This document shows positions 45,425 to 58,169 of a stretch of DNA of 64,000 nucleotides, one piece after another (positions within the stretch are counted from its first letter, which is position 1; each line of letters opens with the position of its first letter). The notes under the pieces were generated by a model, which did not search any database, was not told the DNA's origin, and was given only the letters and a program-made list of their open reading frames with translations. Origin of the DNA: Microbacterium radiodurans. Its GTDB lineage: Bacteria; Actinomycetota; Actinomycetes; Actinomycetales; Microbacteriaceae. The position numbers were made by a program, and so were the translations under genes. The DNA is taken from NCBI RefSeq assembly GCF_008710705.1, contig NZ_VYRZ01000002.1, forward strand, positions 558,001-622,000, in the 5' to 3' direction.

Positions 45425-47437
45425 TCAGCGGCCCCGAGGCTGAGGTTCGCCGTCCGTGGCGTCAGCTCGGGAGCGTGGCGGCGCGTCGGCAGGCGGTTCC
45501 TCGTCACCGAGATCCGCCCAGTCGTGCTCGGCGCCGACGCTCGGGCGGGCGATCGGGATGCGGGTGCCGAGCACCTGGGCCACGACGTCGTGAGCGATCT
45601 TCGATGCCGTGAGACCGGCGTCCTCGAGGATCTCGTCGCGCTCGGCGTGATCGATGAACTCGGCGGGCAGCCCGAGCTCGTCGACGGCGGTGTCGATCCC
45701 TGCCTCGCGGAGCACCTGACGGATCCGCGTGCCCACGCCTCCGACGCGGATGCCGTCCTCGATCGTGATGACGAGGCGGTGTTCCGCGGCGAGCTCGACG
45801 ATCGAGCGCGCCACCGGCACGACCCAGCGGGGGTCGACGACGGTCGCTCCGATGCCCTGGGCGCGAAGCCGGTCGGCCACCTCGACGGCGATCCGCGCCA
45901 TCGGCCCGATCCCGACGAGGAGGACATCCGGCGTCTCGCCGCGAGCGAGGACGTCCGTGCCGTCGTCGAGGCGCTCGAGCGCGCGAAGCTCGTCGCCGAC
46001 CGAACCCTTGGGGTAGCGGACCACCGTGGGGGCGTCATCGACGGCGATGGCCTCGTGGAACACCTCGCGGAGGCGCTCCGCGTCGCGCGGTGCGGCGATC
46101 CGGATGTTCGGGACCGACTGCAGCATCGCGAGGTCCCAGACGCCGTGATGGCTGGGGCCGTCGGGACCCGTGACGCCGGCGCGGTCGAGCACGAAGGTCA
46201 CGCCGGCGCGGTGGAGCGCCACATCCATCAGAACCTGATCGAACGCACGGTTCATGAACGTCGCGTAGATGGCGACGACGGGGTGGAGGCCGCCGAAGGC
46301 GAGGCCGGCCGAGGCGGCCACGGCGTGCTGCTCGGCGATGCCCACGTCGAGCACCCGGTCGGGGAAGCGCTGGGCGAACGGCTGCAGACCCGTGGGGCGG
46401 AGCATGGCGGCGGTGATCGCCACGACGTCCGGGCGCTCCTCGCCCGCTCGGACGAGCTCCGCGGCGAACACGTCGGTCCAGCTGGTGGATGCCGCCGAGC
46501 TCACCGAACGCCCGGTGAGAGGATCGATCTTCCCGACGGCGTGGAACTGATCGGCCTCGTCCTCGCGGGCCGGGGCGTACCCCCGCCCCTTCTCGGTGAT
46601 GGCGTGCACGATGACCGGGGCGCCGTACGACTTCGCGAGGCGCAGCGTCTCGATCATGGCTTCGAGATCGTGCCCGTCGACGGGCCCGAGGTACTTGATG
46701 TCCAGATTCGAGTAGAGGGCTTCGTTGTTCACGAAGCGCGAGAGGAATCCGTGCGTTCCGCCGCGGAGTCCGCGATACACCGCGCGCGCCGCCGGCCCGA
46801 GCCGCCCGAAGAGGGAGGCCGACCCCTGGTGCAGCGACCGGTAGCCCTCCGTCGTCCGCACCTTGTTGAGGAAGCGCGCCATGCCCCCGATGGTCGGCGC
46901 GTACGAGCGCCCGTTGTCGTTGACGACGATCACGAGGTTGCGGTCGTTGTCGTCGGAGATGTTGTTGAGCGCCTCCCATGTCATCCCGCCGGTGAGGGAG
47001 CCGTCGCCGACGACCGCGACGACGTGACGGTCGGTTCGCCCCGTCCGGGCGAATGCCCGCGAGATGCCGTCGGCCCAGCTCAGCGAGCTGGACGCGTGCG
47101 ACGACTCGACGACGTCGTGCTCGCTCTCGGCGCGCTGCGGATAGCCGGCGAGACCGCCGCGCGAGCGCAGACGGGTGAAGTCCTGCCGGCCGGTCACGAG
47201 CTTGTGAACGTAGGACTGGTGGCCCGTGTCGAAGACGATCGGGTCGTTCGGCGAATCGAAGACGCGGTGGATCGCGAGCGTCAGCTCGACGACGCCCAGA
47301 TTGGGTCCGAGGTGACCGCCGCTGCGGGCGACGTTCTCGACGAGGAAGGTCCGGATCTCGGCGGCCAGAGCCTCGAGTTCGCGGATCGACAGGCGATCGA
47401 GATCACGCGGGTGCGCGATACCGGGGAGCAGAGACAT
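45425..47437 (-). CDS. dxs: 1-deoxy-D-xylulose-5-phosphate synthase
   Basis: A 670-residue thiamine-diphosphate enzyme that makes DXP from pyruvate and glyceraldehyde 3-phosphate, the first step of the MEP isoprenoid pathway. The ThDP motif GDGSLTGGMTWEALNN, the transketolase segment DVGIAEQHAVAASAGLAFG and RAGVTGPDGPSHHGVWD are intact. A disordered charged tail of about 45 residues follows the core. ATG at 47437 with AAGGAGG upstream. Confidence 0.96.
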   Translation of the reverse strand: MSLLPGIAHPRDLDRLSIRELEALAAEIRTFLVENVARSGGHLGPNLGVVELTLAIHRVFDSPNDPIVFDTGHQSYVHKLVTGRQDFTRLRSRGGLAGYPQRAESEHDVVESSHASSSLSWADGISRAFARTGRTDRHVVAVVGDGSLTGGMTWEALNNISDDNDRNLVIVVNDNGRSYAPTIGGMARFLNKVRTTEGYRSLHQGSASLFGRLGPAARAVYRGLRGGTHGFLSRFVNNEALYSNLDIKYLGPVDGHDLEAMIETLRLAKSYGAPVIVHAITEKGRGYAPAREDEADQFHAVGKIDPLTGRSVSSAASTSWTDVFAAELVRAGEERPDVVAITAAMLRPTGLQPFAQRFPDRVLDVGIAEQHAVAASAGLAFGGLHPVVAIYATFMNRAFDQVLMDVALHRAGVTFVLDRAGVTGPDGPSHHGVWDLAMLQSVPNIRIAAPRDAERLREVFHEAIAVDDAPTVVRYPKGSVGDELRALERLDDGTDVLARGETPDVLLVGIGPMARIAVEVADRLRAQGIGATVVDPRWVVPVARSIVELAAEHRLVITIEDGIRVGGVGTRIRQVLREAGIDTAVDELGLPAEFIDHAERDEILEDAGLTASKIAHDVVAQVLGTRIPIARPSVGAEHDWADLGDEEPPADAPPRSRADATDGEPQPRGR

Positions 47438-47465
47438 CTGCGCCTCCTTCCGACGACGTGGCGCC

Positions 47466-47471
47466 AGTCTA
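47466..47471 (-). promoter_or_regulatory. Candidate -10 (TAGACT) of dxs
   Basis: TAGACT sits between the aconitase terminator and the dxs SD, predicting a leader of about 20-25 nt. Confidence 0.5.
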
Positions 47472-47483
47472 ATCAGCCGGATA

Positions 47484-47520
47484 CGACGAAGGCCGGAGCT
47501 GCACGCCCCGGCCTCCGTCG
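47484..47520 (-). terminator. Terminator after aconitase
   Basis: A 13-bp stem with one mismatch (47484-47496 with 47508-47520) and an 11-nt loop, starting 8 bp after the acnA stop and just before the dxs -10. Confidence 0.8.
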
Positions 47521-47528
47521 ATGATCGC

Positions 47529-50387
<2,859 letters not shown>

Positions 50388-50528
50388 GTCTGCTCTCCTT
50401 CATCGGCGGGCCGGCGCTCGCGCGCACGGTTCCATCATCCCCGCGCCACAGCCGTCGATCCAGTGAGGCGACCCTTAGTCGTCGAGGAGGCGGGGGCGCC
50501 GTCCGAACGTGTCGTCGTGCGGGGGAAA

Positions 50529-50550
50529 TTTATCTTGACGTCGAGATAAA
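50529..50550 (-). promoter_or_regulatory. Near-perfect palindrome upstream of aconitase
   Basis: Left arm TTTATCTTGAC and right arm GTCGAGATAAA match at 10 of 11 positions, with an AT-rich core unusual in this DNA. It lies 142-163 nt upstream of the acnA start and 4 bp after the DUF3159 stop. Overlapping AT-rich hexamers (TAAATT, TATATT) could serve as -10 elements, so a bound repressor would block transcription. It has the size and symmetry of a MarR-type operator; in Streptomyces the MarR protein TamR controls aconitase (from memory), which makes a similar regulator plausible. Confidence 0.65.
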
Positions 50551-50554
50551 TATA

Positions 50555-51328
50555 TCACTCGGGGCGCTGGACGTAGAGAGCGCGCACGGCGAGCCACGTC
50601 ACGGCGGCGAGGGGCGCGAACAGCGGCAGCCCCATGACGAGCTTGAGGGTGCCGAGCAGCGCCACCTCGTTGGCGAAGTAGAGGGGCAGCTGGACGCCGA
50701 GACGCAGGAAGAACAGCGCCGACCACGCGATCGCGAGCCAGAAGAAGACCCGGCGCTTGCGCCGGTCCTGCCGCCATGCGACTCCCTCGTTCATGAGGAA
50801 GCCGGCGGCCAGTCCGATGAGCGACCACCCGACGAGGGCCGAGACGAGGAACGCCGTGCCGTATCCGGCGTTGGTGATGAGGCCGGGGACGAAGTTGTCC
50901 TGACCGCGCCCGGTCAAGAGGGCGAGCCCCGCCGCGACGGCCGTCGCGATGAGCCCGCCGATCGCCGCTCCGGCGGGACCCCGCTGGATCAGGCGGATGA
51001 CCGTGAAGACCGCGGCGACGCCGACGGAGAGCCCCAGCGACAGCCAGAGATCGGCCTCGCGCGTGACGGGATCGGTGGTGAGGGTGAAGACGACGATGAA
51101 GACGAGACCGGGCAGGACGGCTTCGAGGATGCCGCGCACTCCCCCCATGGCCTTCCAGACGACGCCACCGGTCGAGGCGCCGGCCTCGGGGTCGAAGCCG
51201 GCCTTGCGGGCGGCCTCGCCGAGCGCGGCGCCGAGCACTCCGGACGCCGACGCGGCCTCCGGAGGAGTCACGGACGGGCGCGCGCTGCCGGATTCGGGCT
51301 CGCGGTCCGCGTGCTGAGCGTCGCTCAC
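50555..51328 (-). CDS. DUF3159 family membrane protein
   Basis: 257 residues with about six membrane helices (LPGLVFIVVFTLTTD, VAAVFTVIRLIQRG and later segments). A conserved stretch is LTGRGQDNFVPGLITNAGYG. Function unknown; the family follows DUF3710 in most actinobacteria. The N-terminal 55 residues are soluble and polar. GTG at 51328 overlaps the DUF3710 stop by 4 bp, so it is the last gene of the dut operon. Confidence 0.88.
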   Translation of the reverse strand: MSDAQHADREPESGSARPSVTPPEAASASGVLGAALGEAARKAGFDPEAGASTGGVVWKAMGGVRGILEAVLPGLVFIVVFTLTTDPVTREADLWLSLGLSVGVAAVFTVIRLIQRGPAGAAIGGLIATAVAAGLALLTGRGQDNFVPGLITNAGYGTAFLVSALVGWSLIGLAAGFLMNEGVAWRQDRRKRRVFFWLAIAWSALFFLRLGVQLPLYFANEVALLGTLKLVMGLPLFAPLAAVTWLAVRALYVQRPE

Positions 51329-51903
51329 GCCGAGCCGGGGGTGGCGGGCATCTTCAGCGCGATCAGGTCGCGCGGCGGCATGGGAGACCCGCCGCGCACC
51401 ACGACGAGCGAGCGGAACAGGTCCTCGACCTGCGCCGCCGCGTCGATGTCACTCGTGGCGGCGCCGCCGATCACGCCGCGCAGGAACCAGCGCGGGCCGT
51501 CGATGCCGACGAAGCGGGCGAGGCGTTTGCTGCTGCCGTCGGTGCCGGCGACGACCGGAACCTCGGCGAGAAGCTCCGGACCGAGGGGACCCTCGCGCTC
51601 CTCGACGCGACCGCCCTGCTGACGGATCTGCTGGCGGATCTGCTCGCGCGTCTCCTCCCACAGCCCGGTCGACCGCGGGGCCGCGAAGGGCTGCACCTGC
51701 AGGGTCGAACCGGCATAGTCCAGGCCGACGGCGACGATGCGCTTGGTCTGCTCCTCGACCTCGAGACGCAGGTTGAGACCTTCGCGCGGGAGGACCTTTA
51801 TGCCGCCCAGATCGATGTAGGGCCGCACCGGGTTGGCCTCGGACTCGTCGAACGGGCCGCTCGTGGCCCGGTCGACCGGGGCCGACGTGATCTCGTCGCT
51901 CAT
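51325..51903 (-). CDS. DUF3710 family protein
   Basis: 192 residues of an actinobacterial family of unknown function. Typical segments are [20 protein letters not shown] and [19 protein letters not shown]. No signal or membrane helix. It overlaps dut upstream by 4 bp and DUF3159 downstream by 4 bp, so the three are strictly coupled. Confidence 0.88.
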   Translation of the reverse strand: MSDEITSAPVDRATSGPFDESEANPVRPYIDLGGIKVLPREGLNLRLEVEEQTKRIVAVGLDYAGSTLQVQPFAAPRSTGLWEETREQIRQQIRQQGGRVEEREGPLGPELLAEVPVVAGTDGSSKRLARFVGIDGPRWFLRGVIGGAATSDIDAAAQVEDLFRSLVVVRGGSPMPPRDLIALKMPATPGSA

Positions 51904-52352
51904 GCGCTGACTCCTGTCTGCTGGTACCCGGTCGACCCGAAGCCCCCGTCGCCGCGCACGCTGGCGGGGAGTTCGTCGACCGGAACGAAACGCGCCCGCG
52001 GAACGGGCATGACGACGAGCTGCGCGATGCGCGCTCCCGGCTCGACGTCGTAGGCCTCGGCGGCGTCCGTGTTCAGCAGCGCCACCTTGATCTCGCCGCG
52101 GTAGCCGGCATCGATCGTGCCCGGTGCGTTGACGATCGTGATGCCGTGCTTGGCCGCCAGGCCGCTGCGCGGCAGCACGAACGCCGCGTACCCCTCGGGC
52201 AGGGCGATGCGCACGCCGGTGCCGACGAGCGCCCGCTGCCCGGGGGCCAGGTGCACGGCTTCGGCCGCGACGAGGTCGGCGCCCGCGTCGCCGGGGTGCG
52301 CGTACGCGGGTACCTCAGCGGCGATAATGGGGACGTCCACGGATTCGGTCAC
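51900..52352 (-). CDS. dut: dUTP diphosphatase
   Basis: A 150-residue trimeric dUTPase. Motifs are [26 protein letters not shown] with [24 protein letters not shown] and the P-loop-like C-terminal [10 protein letters not shown], all intact. It hydrolyses dUTP to dUMP, limiting uracil in DNA. GTG at 52352, 6 nt after TAGCCT (52359-52364), predicting a leaderless mRNA. It heads dut-DUF3710-DUF3159 and is divergent from the DUF3093 gene. Confidence 0.95.
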   Translation of the reverse strand: MTESVDVPIIAAEVPAYAHPGDAGADLVAAEAVHLAPGQRALVGTGVRIALPEGYAAFVLPRSGLAAKHGITIVNAPGTIDAGYRGEIKVALLNTDAAEAYDVEPGARIAQLVVMPVPRARFVPVDELPASVRGDGGFGSTGYQQTGVSA

Positions 52353-52358
52353 CCCACG

Positions 52359-52364
52359 AGGCTA
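52359..52364 (-). promoter_or_regulatory. Candidate -10 (TAGCCT) for leaderless dut
   Basis: TAGCCT, six nt (CGTGGG), then the GTG of dut. The ATG of the divergent DUF3093 gene is immediately adjacent at 52365. Confidence 0.6.
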
Positions 52365-52835
52365 ATGCACAGTTCAGCGCCCGCCACTCTGTCCACCGCG
52401 ACCTATCGCGAGCGGCTCAGCCCGTCGCTGTGGGCGCTCGCCAGCGCCGCCGTCTGCGGGCCCATGGTCGCGCTCGTGCTCGCGCCTCTCGACGCCGTCG
52501 TCGGACTCCTCGTCGGCGCCGCGGTCGGCATCGCGGTCGTCGCGCTCCTCGTGGCGGCGTCGCCGGTCGTGGCGGTCTCGCCCACGCACCTCCACGTGGG
52601 CCGGGCGCGGATCGAGCTGCACTATCTCGGCGCGGTCGAAGCGATGACCGGAGAAGAGGCGCGCCACGCGCGCGGTCCGGGACTCTCCCCCGCGTCCTGG
52701 CACCTGCTGCGCGGCGGAATCGACGGCATCGTGCGGGTGGCGATCGACGACGCCGACGATCCGGTGACGCACTGGGTCTTCTCCTCGCGCACCCCGGAGC
52801 GCATCGTCGCGCTCGTCCGGGCCGCACACAGCTGA
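52365..52835 (+). CDS. DUF3093 family membrane protein
   Basis: 156 residues: two membrane helices at about 24-42 and 44-66, then a soluble domain with PTHLHVGRARIELHYLGAVE. Function unknown; the family sits opposite dut in most actinobacteria. ATG at 52365, only 12 bp from the dut start. Its stop codon lies inside the left arm of the following terminator. Confidence 0.85.
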   Translation: MHSSAPATLSTATYRERLSPSLWALASAAVCGPMVALVLAPLDAVVGLLVGAAVGIAVVALLVAASPVVAVSPTHLHVGRARIELHYLGAVEAMTGEEARHARGPGLSPASWHLLRGGIDGIVRVAIDDADDPVTHWVFSSRTPERIVALVRAAHS

Positions 52836-52862
52836 CCCCCGACGCTCGGCGCCGGGGGTCAG
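52832..52862. terminator. Convergent terminator DUF3093/DUF4193
   Basis: A perfect 10-bp stem (CTGACCCCCG with its complement) and an 11-nt loop. The TGA stop of DUF3093 is part of the stem. The DUF4193 stop lies 20 bp away on the other strand. Confidence 0.8.
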
Positions 52863-52881
52863 GAAGTTCGTCGCTCCGAGG

Positions 52882-53175
52882 TCAGTGCGCGCACTCGGTG
52901 CAGATGGCGCCGACCGAGGTCTCGTGATCGATCTGGGTGCGGTGCTTCACGAGGAAGCACTCGACGCAGGTGAACTCGTCCTCCTGCGGGGGCAGCACGA
53001 CGACGTCGAGCTCGAGGTCCGAGAGGTCGGCGCCGGGAAGCTCGAACCCGGAGGGGTTGTCGGCATCCTCGTTGTCGATCGAGCCCGACGACTTGTCGGG
53101 AACGCGCTCCTTCAGGGCCTCGATCGACTCGCTGTCGTCCTCGGTCTTGCGGGGGGCGTCGTAATCCGTAGCCAT
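52882..53175 (-). CDS. DUF4193 family zinc-ribbon protein
   Basis: 97 residues. An acidic N-terminal half is followed by a C-terminal zinc-ribbon-like part with CVEC and CTEC pairs separated by about 24 residues. The family is abundant in actinobacteria, often near dut and sepH, and of unknown function. ATG at 53175; longer in-frame sequence does not look coding. Monocistronic. Confidence 0.88.
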   Translation of the reverse strand: MATDYDAPRKTEDDSESIEALKERVPDKSSGSIDNEDADNPSGFELPGADLSDLELDVVVLPPQEDEFTCVECFLVKHRTQIDHETSVGAICTECAH

Positions 53176-53404
53176 GTCGAACGTCTCTACTTCCAGGTGT
53201 TGCCGGGTTGCCGCGCCGTGTGGGGCGGCGATAGTTTGCATGACGGGCGCAGTTTTCGCAAAACGTCGCGACGAATGCTTCCGAGATGCGATGCGAACCT
53301 CCGCATCGCCCCTCCAAACCGGCGGCGCGCCCGGGATATTCCCGCGACCCGCGGGACGCTGTGACACCATGACGGCACACGTCTTCGCTGGGAGGATTCT
53401 GCGC

Positions 53405-54472
53405 ATGGAACAGCTCAAGGTCATCGGGACCGAGGAGGGCATCCTCGTCCTCGCCACCGAGTCCGGTGAGCGCTTCGCGCTGCCGGTCACCGACACCCTG
53501 CGGGCGCAGCTGCGCACCGCGCGGCCCGTCGGCGAGCCGCGCGCCAACAAGCCGAGTCCCCGCGAGATCCAGTCGCACATCCGTGCCGGAATGACCGCGA
53601 CCGACGTCGCGAACCTGCTCGGCGTCCGCGTCGAGGACGTCGTGCGGTACGAGCGGCCCATCATCGCCGAGCGCGAGCACGTCGTCGGTCAGGCGCTGGC
53701 GGTGCCGGTCCTCATGGCCGGCGAGCTCGAGCCCGACGCGCAGCCGACCTTCGGGACCGCCGTGCGGGCGAAGCTCGCCGAGGCGGGCGCCTCGGGCGAG
53801 CGGTGGACGAGCTGGCGGGAGCCGGAGGGCTGGGTCGTCAAGCTCGAGTTCACCGCGGGCGGCGTGGACCACGACGCCCGCTGGTCCTTCGATCCCCGGC
53901 GCTCGTCGCTCGCACCGCTGAACTCCGACGCCACGCAGCTGTCGCGGCAAGGCTCCCTCCCCGAGGGACTCATCCCCCGCCTGCGCGCGCTCGACACCGC
54001 CCCCGCGAAAGACGACTCGCGCTTCGACAGCGGCGCGTTCGGTCCGCGGCGCCCCTTGGCCGATCCCGCAGACGGCGGAAGCACCGCCGGCACCCGCGAT
54101 GCACGGTCGGCCGCGACGACGGCGCAGGATGCCGCGATCAAACGCGCACCCGAGCCGGTCGTCACCTCGGCGGAGACCGCCGACCTGCTCGAGGCGCTCC
54201 GCCGTCGCCGCGGTCAGCGCGAGCCGATGCCGACCGAGAGCCGCACCGAGCCGCAGCGTCCCTCGTCGCCGGTCTCGCTCTTCGAGGCCATCCAGCAGAG
54301 CGCCGCGCGCCGGTCGGACACCGAGCCCGAGGCTCCCGCCGAAGAGGCCCCCGTGGCCGCGGACACCGTCGCCGAGGACACCGCCGCGACCGAGACCCGG
54401 CGCAAGGGCGGCCGCACCTCGATGCCCTCGTGGGATGAGATCGTGTTCGGCGCGCGCAGCGAGGACGCCTGA
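53405..54472 (+). CDS. sepH: Septation protein SepH
   Basis: 355 residues. The conserved N-terminal domain includes an HTH-like segment (SPREIQSHIRAGMTATDVAN and LLGVRVEDVVRYERP, about 56-90). The C-terminal half is disordered and acidic and ends in SMPSWDEIVFGARSED, a conserved tail. In Streptomyces and mycobacteria SepH stimulates FtsZ assembly. I chose ATG 53405 with GGGAGGA upstream; an in-frame ATG at 53369 would add 12 residues. A 229-bp gap upstream is shared with the DUF4193 promoter. Confidence 0.92.
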   Translation: MEQLKVIGTEEGILVLATESGERFALPVTDTLRAQLRTARPVGEPRANKPSPREIQSHIRAGMTATDVANLLGVRVEDVVRYERPIIAEREHVVGQALAVPVLMAGELEPDAQPTFGTAVRAKLAEAGASGERWTSWREPEGWVVKLEFTAGGVDHDARWSFDPRRSSLAPLNSDATQLSRQGSLPEGLIPRLRALDTAPAKDDSRFDSGAFGPRRPLADPADGGSTAGTRDARSAATTAQDAAIKRAPEPVVTSAETADLLEALRRRRGQREPMPTESRTEPQRPSSPVSLFEAIQQSAARRSDTEPEAPAEEAPVAADTVAEDTAATETRRKGGRTSMPSWDEIVFGARSEDA

Positions 54473-54473
54473 C

Positions 54474-55601
54474 TCAGGCGAATGCGCCGAGACGGATGAG
54501 GGGCACGATCCGCTCCTCGTCCGTCAGCGAGCCGTGCTGGCCGATCATCCGCTGCGGCCGCTTGTCGCTCGGCCGGTCGTCGTAGTACGCGACCGCTGCC
54601 CGCGCCGCGACGAGGACGTCGCCGAGACGCGGGGCCACCGCGGGATCGACCGTCCCGAAGAGCCCGGCGTCGACGGCCTCGTCGCGTTCGAGGACCCACG
54701 ATCGCCCCGACTCCGACGCGCGCCAGCGGTCGGCGACCTCGCCCGCCGCGCCCGGCTCGGTGTAGAGGTGCAGCATCCGGGGCTCGCCGGCGACGATCGA
54801 GACCCCCGCGAGAAGCTCGTCGCCCTCGCGCAGCAGGACGTGCCGGTGAGCGGCGACGTCGACCATGCCGTGGTCGGCCGTCAGCACGGCGCCGATCCCC
54901 CGGCCGAGCTGAGCGTCCCACCGGCGCACGATCGCGTCGATGCGCTCGAGCTCGGCGGCCCAGGCATCGCTCTGGCTGCCGCGGGCGTGCCCGATGACGT
55001 CGAGCTCGGGCACGTAGAGGTAGACGAGGGCGCCGGGATGCTGGGCGGCCACCGCCTCGGCGAGGGCGAAGCGCTCGGCGACGTCCTCGGCGCCGAGGAA
55101 TCGCGCTCCCCGGACGGTCGCCGTCGAGAACCCCGTGTCGGCGTACTGGGGGCGGCTCACCACGAAGCACGGCCGGCCGGCGGCGCTCTCGCGCTCGAAC
55201 AGCGGCTGCGCGCGCTGCCAGACGAGCGGGTCGAGTCCGTCGCCCTCCCACCCCGTGAGCTGATTCGCGGCGACCGCCGTTCCCGGGACGCGCACGCGAT
55301 ATCCCAGGATGCCGTGCTCGCCCGGAGCGGTGCCGGTCAGGAGGCTCGTGAGCGCCGCCGCCGTCGTCGACGGGAAGACCGTGCGCGCGGCATCCCGCTT
55401 CGTCATGCGCTCGGTGAGAAATCGCGCGTAGCCGGCTCGCGACGACAGGTTCGCCCGCCCGAGACCGTCGGCGACGACGACGATCGCCGACTGCGCCGCG
55501 GCGAACCAATCGGGACGGCCGGAGACCGAGGCGATCAGCTGCGGCACGACCCCGGTGAGGCTCCGGGCCGACGGCGGGTCGATCGGTAGGCTGAGAGGCA
55601 T
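54474..55601 (-). CDS. Alkaline phosphatase superfamily phosphodiesterase/pyrophosphatase
   Basis: 375 residues of the nucleotide pyrophosphatase/phosphodiesterase-like clan. The first metal ligand is in VVVADGLGRAN; the nucleophilic Thr is in TVFPSTTAAALTSLLTG; the remaining ligands are in ELDVIGHARGSQSD and TADHGMVDVAAHRH. No signal peptide, so it is probably cytosolic. Substrate unknown. I chose ATG 55601 (MPLSLPIDPP). Convergent with sepH (1-bp gap) and divergent from parC. Confidence 0.88.
   Translation of the reverse strand: MPLSLPIDPPSARSLTGVVPQLIASVSGRPDWFAAAQSAIVVVADGLGRANLSSRAGYARFLTERMTKRDAARTVFPSTTAAALTSLLTGTAPGEHGILGYRVRVPGTAVAANQLTGWEGDGLDPLVWQRAQPLFERESAAGRPCFVVSRPQYADTGFSTATVRGARFLGAEDVAERFALAEAVAAQHPGALVYLYVPELDVIGHARGSQSDAWAAELERIDAIVRRWDAQLGRGIGAVLTADHGMVDVAAHRHVLLREGDELLAGVSIVAGEPRMLHLYTEPGAAGEVADRWRASESGRSWVLERDEAVDAGLFGTVDPAVAPRLGDVLVAARAAVAYYDDRPSDKRPQRMIGQHGSLTDEERIVPLIRLGAFA
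55587..55592 (+). promoter_or_regulatory. Candidate -10 (TAGGCT) of parC inside the phosphodiesterase start
   Basis: TAGGCT on the plus strand lies within the first codons of the divergent phosphodiesterase gene and 67 nt before the parC ATG. Tentative. Confidence 0.35.
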
Positions 55602-55659
55602 CGCGGCCAGTCTTCCACACGGCCGTCCCACCCGATCCCGACGAGGTCCGCACAGCTTC

Positions 55660-58119
55660 ATGGCCGCTTCCCGCACCGCATCATCCGTTCCCGCCGAGCC
55701 CGAGCGCATCGAGGACGTCGACGTATCCGCGGAGATGCAGGGCTCGTTCCTCGAGTACGCCTACTCGGTCATCTACTCGCGCGCCCTGCCCGACGCCCGG
55801 GACGGCCTCAAACCGGTGCAGCGCCGCATCCTCTTCCAGATGGCCGACATGGGCCTGCGGCCCGACAAGGGTCACGTCAAGAGTGCCCGCGTCGTCGGCG
55901 AGGTGATGGGGAAGCTCCACCCGCACGGCGACACCGCCATCTACGACGCGCTCGTCCGCCTCGCGCAGGACTTCGCGCTGCGGGTGCCGCTCGTCGACGG
56001 CCACGGCAACTTCGGGTCGCTCGACGACGGGCCGGCGGCGGCGCGCTACACCGAGGCGCGACTCGCCCCCTCGGCTCTCGCCCTGACCGAGAACCTCGAC
56101 GAGGACGTCGTCGACTTCATCCCGAACTACGACGGCCAGTTCCAGCAGCCCGCGGTCCTGCCCGCGGCCTACCCCAACCTGCTCGTCAACGGAACGACCG
56201 GCATCGCCGTCGGCATGGCGACGAACATGGCCCCGCACAACCTCATCGAGGTCGTCGCGGCCGCCGTGCACCTGCTCGACAATCCGGAGGCGACCCTCGA
56301 CGAGCTGATGGAGTTCGTCCCCGGCCCCGACCTGCCCGGGGGTGGGGTGATCGTCGGACTCGACGGCATCAAGGATGCCTACGCGGGCGGTCGCGGCACC
56401 TTCCGCACCCGGGCGAAGGTCGCCGTCGAATCCCTCGGCCCCCGCCGCACCGGGCTCGTCGTGACCGAGCTGCCCTACATGGTCGGCCCCGAGCGCATCA
56501 TCGAGAAGATCAAGGATGCGGTGAATGCGAAGAAGCTCACCGGCATCGCCGATGTGCAGGACTTCACCGACCGCAACCACGGTCTGCGCCTGGTCATCAC
56601 GATCAAGACCGGGTTCGATCCCCAGGCCGTCCTGGATCAGCTCTACCGACTGACCCCCCTCGAGGACTCGTTCGGAATCAACAACGTCGCCCTCGTCGAG
56701 GGGCAGCCGCAGACGCTCGGCCTCAAGGAGCTCCTGCGCGTCTACCTCGACCACCGCATCGAGGTCGTCACGCGCCGGAGCCGCTACCGGCTCGCCCGGA
56801 AGCAGGAGCGCCTGCACCTGGTCGAGGGGCTCCTCATCGCCATCCTCGACATCGACGAGGTCATCCAAGTCATCCGGGCCTCCGACGACGGCGAGCAGGC
56901 GCGGGGACGCCTCATGGACGTCTTCGACCTCTCGCAGCTGCAGGCCGAGTACATCCTCGAACTGCGCCTGCGCCGGCTGACCAAGTTCTCGCGCATCGAG
57001 CTCGAGACCGAGCGCGATCAGTTGAGGGCCGAGATCGCGCACCTCGAGGAGCTTCTCGCGAGCGACGTGCTGCTGCGCGCACAGGTCGCGCGCGAGCTCG
57101 AGGCGGCATCCGACACCTACGGCACGCCGCGCCGCACCCTGCTCCTGAACGGCGGTCCCGTCACCGCGCGTTCGGGCAGGAAGGCGGTCGCGGATCTGCA
57201 GATCGCCGACGGGCCCTGTCGCGTCTTCCTCTCGGCCACGGGGCGGATGGTGCGCGCCGAGCTCGGCGACGATCTCCTCGGCAGCGGGATCGTGCCGCCC
57301 GCGCGACGGAGCAAGCACGACGCCATCGGCTCGGCCGCCGACGGCACCGTGCGCGGCGACCTCGGCGTCGTCACGAGTGCCGGCCGTCTCGTGCGCTTCT
57401 CACCGGTGGACCTCCCCTCGGTGCCCGGCAACAGTGTCCAGCTGGCGGCCGGCACCCGTGCAGACCAGTACCTCGGACTCCCCGCCGGCGAGCACGTCGT
57501 CGCCGTCGTGCCGCTCACGGCTGAGCCGCCGATCGCGCTCGGCACCGCTCAGGGCGTCGTGAAGCGCGTCGCCGCCTCCGAGCTCGCCCCGGGCAAGCCG
57601 GACGCCGAGATCATCTCGCTCAAGCCCGGTGACCGCGTCGTCGGAGCGGGGCTCGCCGCGGACGGCGCCGAACTCGTCTTCGTCACCTCCGACGCTCAGC
57701 TGCTGCGCTTCGACGCCGCGTCGGTGCGGCCGCAGGGACGCGCGGCCGGCGGCATGGCCGGCATCCGCATCGCCGAGGGCGAGCGGGTCATCGCGTTCGC
57801 CGCGGTCACGGCATCCGACGAGACCGTCGTCGTCACGATCGCCGGATCGAGCCAGTCGCTGGCCGGAGCCGACGCCGGCAGCGGCAAGGTCTCGGCGTTC
57901 ACGGAGTTCCCGGCGAAGGGGCGTGCCACGGGCGGCGTGCGCGCCCAGCGGTTCCTCCGCGGCGAGGACGGCCTCACCCTCGCCTGGGTCGGCGACGACG
58001 CCCGCGCCGTGGGTCCGGACGGCGCAGCGCGCGCGCTGCCCCCGACGGGTGCGAAACGCGACGCGTCCGGCCAGCCCCTCGAGGGCGTCGTCGGCGCCGT
58101 CGGCACCGTCATCGCCTGA
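55660..58119 (+). CDS. parC: DNA topoisomerase IV subunit A (ParC-like)
   Basis: An 819-residue type IIA topoisomerase A subunit. The quinolone-resistance region contains [19 protein letters not shown], and the active-site Tyr is in [12 protein letters not shown] (near residue 130). A coiled coil and a C-terminal beta-propeller (GQGVVKR-like blades) follow; no GyrA-box QRRGGKG is seen, consistent with ParC rather than GyrA. ATG at 55660. It faces parE tail to tail 50 bp away rather than forming an operon with it. Confidence 0.92.
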   Translation: MAASRTASSVPAEPERIEDVDVSAEMQGSFLEYAYSVIYSRALPDARDGLKPVQRRILFQMADMGLRPDKGHVKSARVVGEVMGKLHPHGDTAIYDALVRLAQDFALRVPLVDGHGNFGSLDDGPAAARYTEARLAPSALALTENLDEDVVDFIPNYDGQFQQPAVLPAAYPNLLVNGTTGIAVGMATNMAPHNLIEVVAAAVHLLDNPEATLDELMEFVPGPDLPGGGVIVGLDGIKDAYAGGRGTFRTRAKVAVESLGPRRTGLVVTELPYMVGPERIIEKIKDAVNAKKLTGIADVQDFTDRNHGLRLVITIKTGFDPQAVLDQLYRLTPLEDSFGINNVALVEGQPQTLGLKELLRVYLDHRIEVVTRRSRYRLARKQERLHLVEGLLIAILDIDEVIQVIRASDDGEQARGRLMDVFDLSQLQAEYILELRLRRLTKFSRIELETERDQLRAEIAHLEELLASDVLLRAQVARELEAASDTYGTPRRTLLLNGGPVTARSGRKAVADLQIADGPCRVFLSATGRMVRAELGDDLLGSGIVPPARRSKHDAIGSAADGTVRGDLGVVTSAGRLVRFSPVDLPSVPGNSVQLAAGTRADQYLGLPAGEHVVAVVPLTAEPPIALGTAQGVVKRVAASELAPGKPDAEIISLKPGDRVVGAGLAADGAELVFVTSDAQLLRFDAASVRPQGRAAGGMAGIRIAEGERVIAFAAVTASDETVVVTIAGSSQSLAGADAGSGKVSAFTEFPAKGRATGGVRAQRFLRGEDGLTLAWVGDDARAVGPDGAARALPPTGAKRDASGQPLEGVVGAVGTVIA

Positions 58120-58169
58120 CGCCCTCGCGCCCCGCGAGTCATCCGGTTCGACTCACGGGTCGGGTCGGG

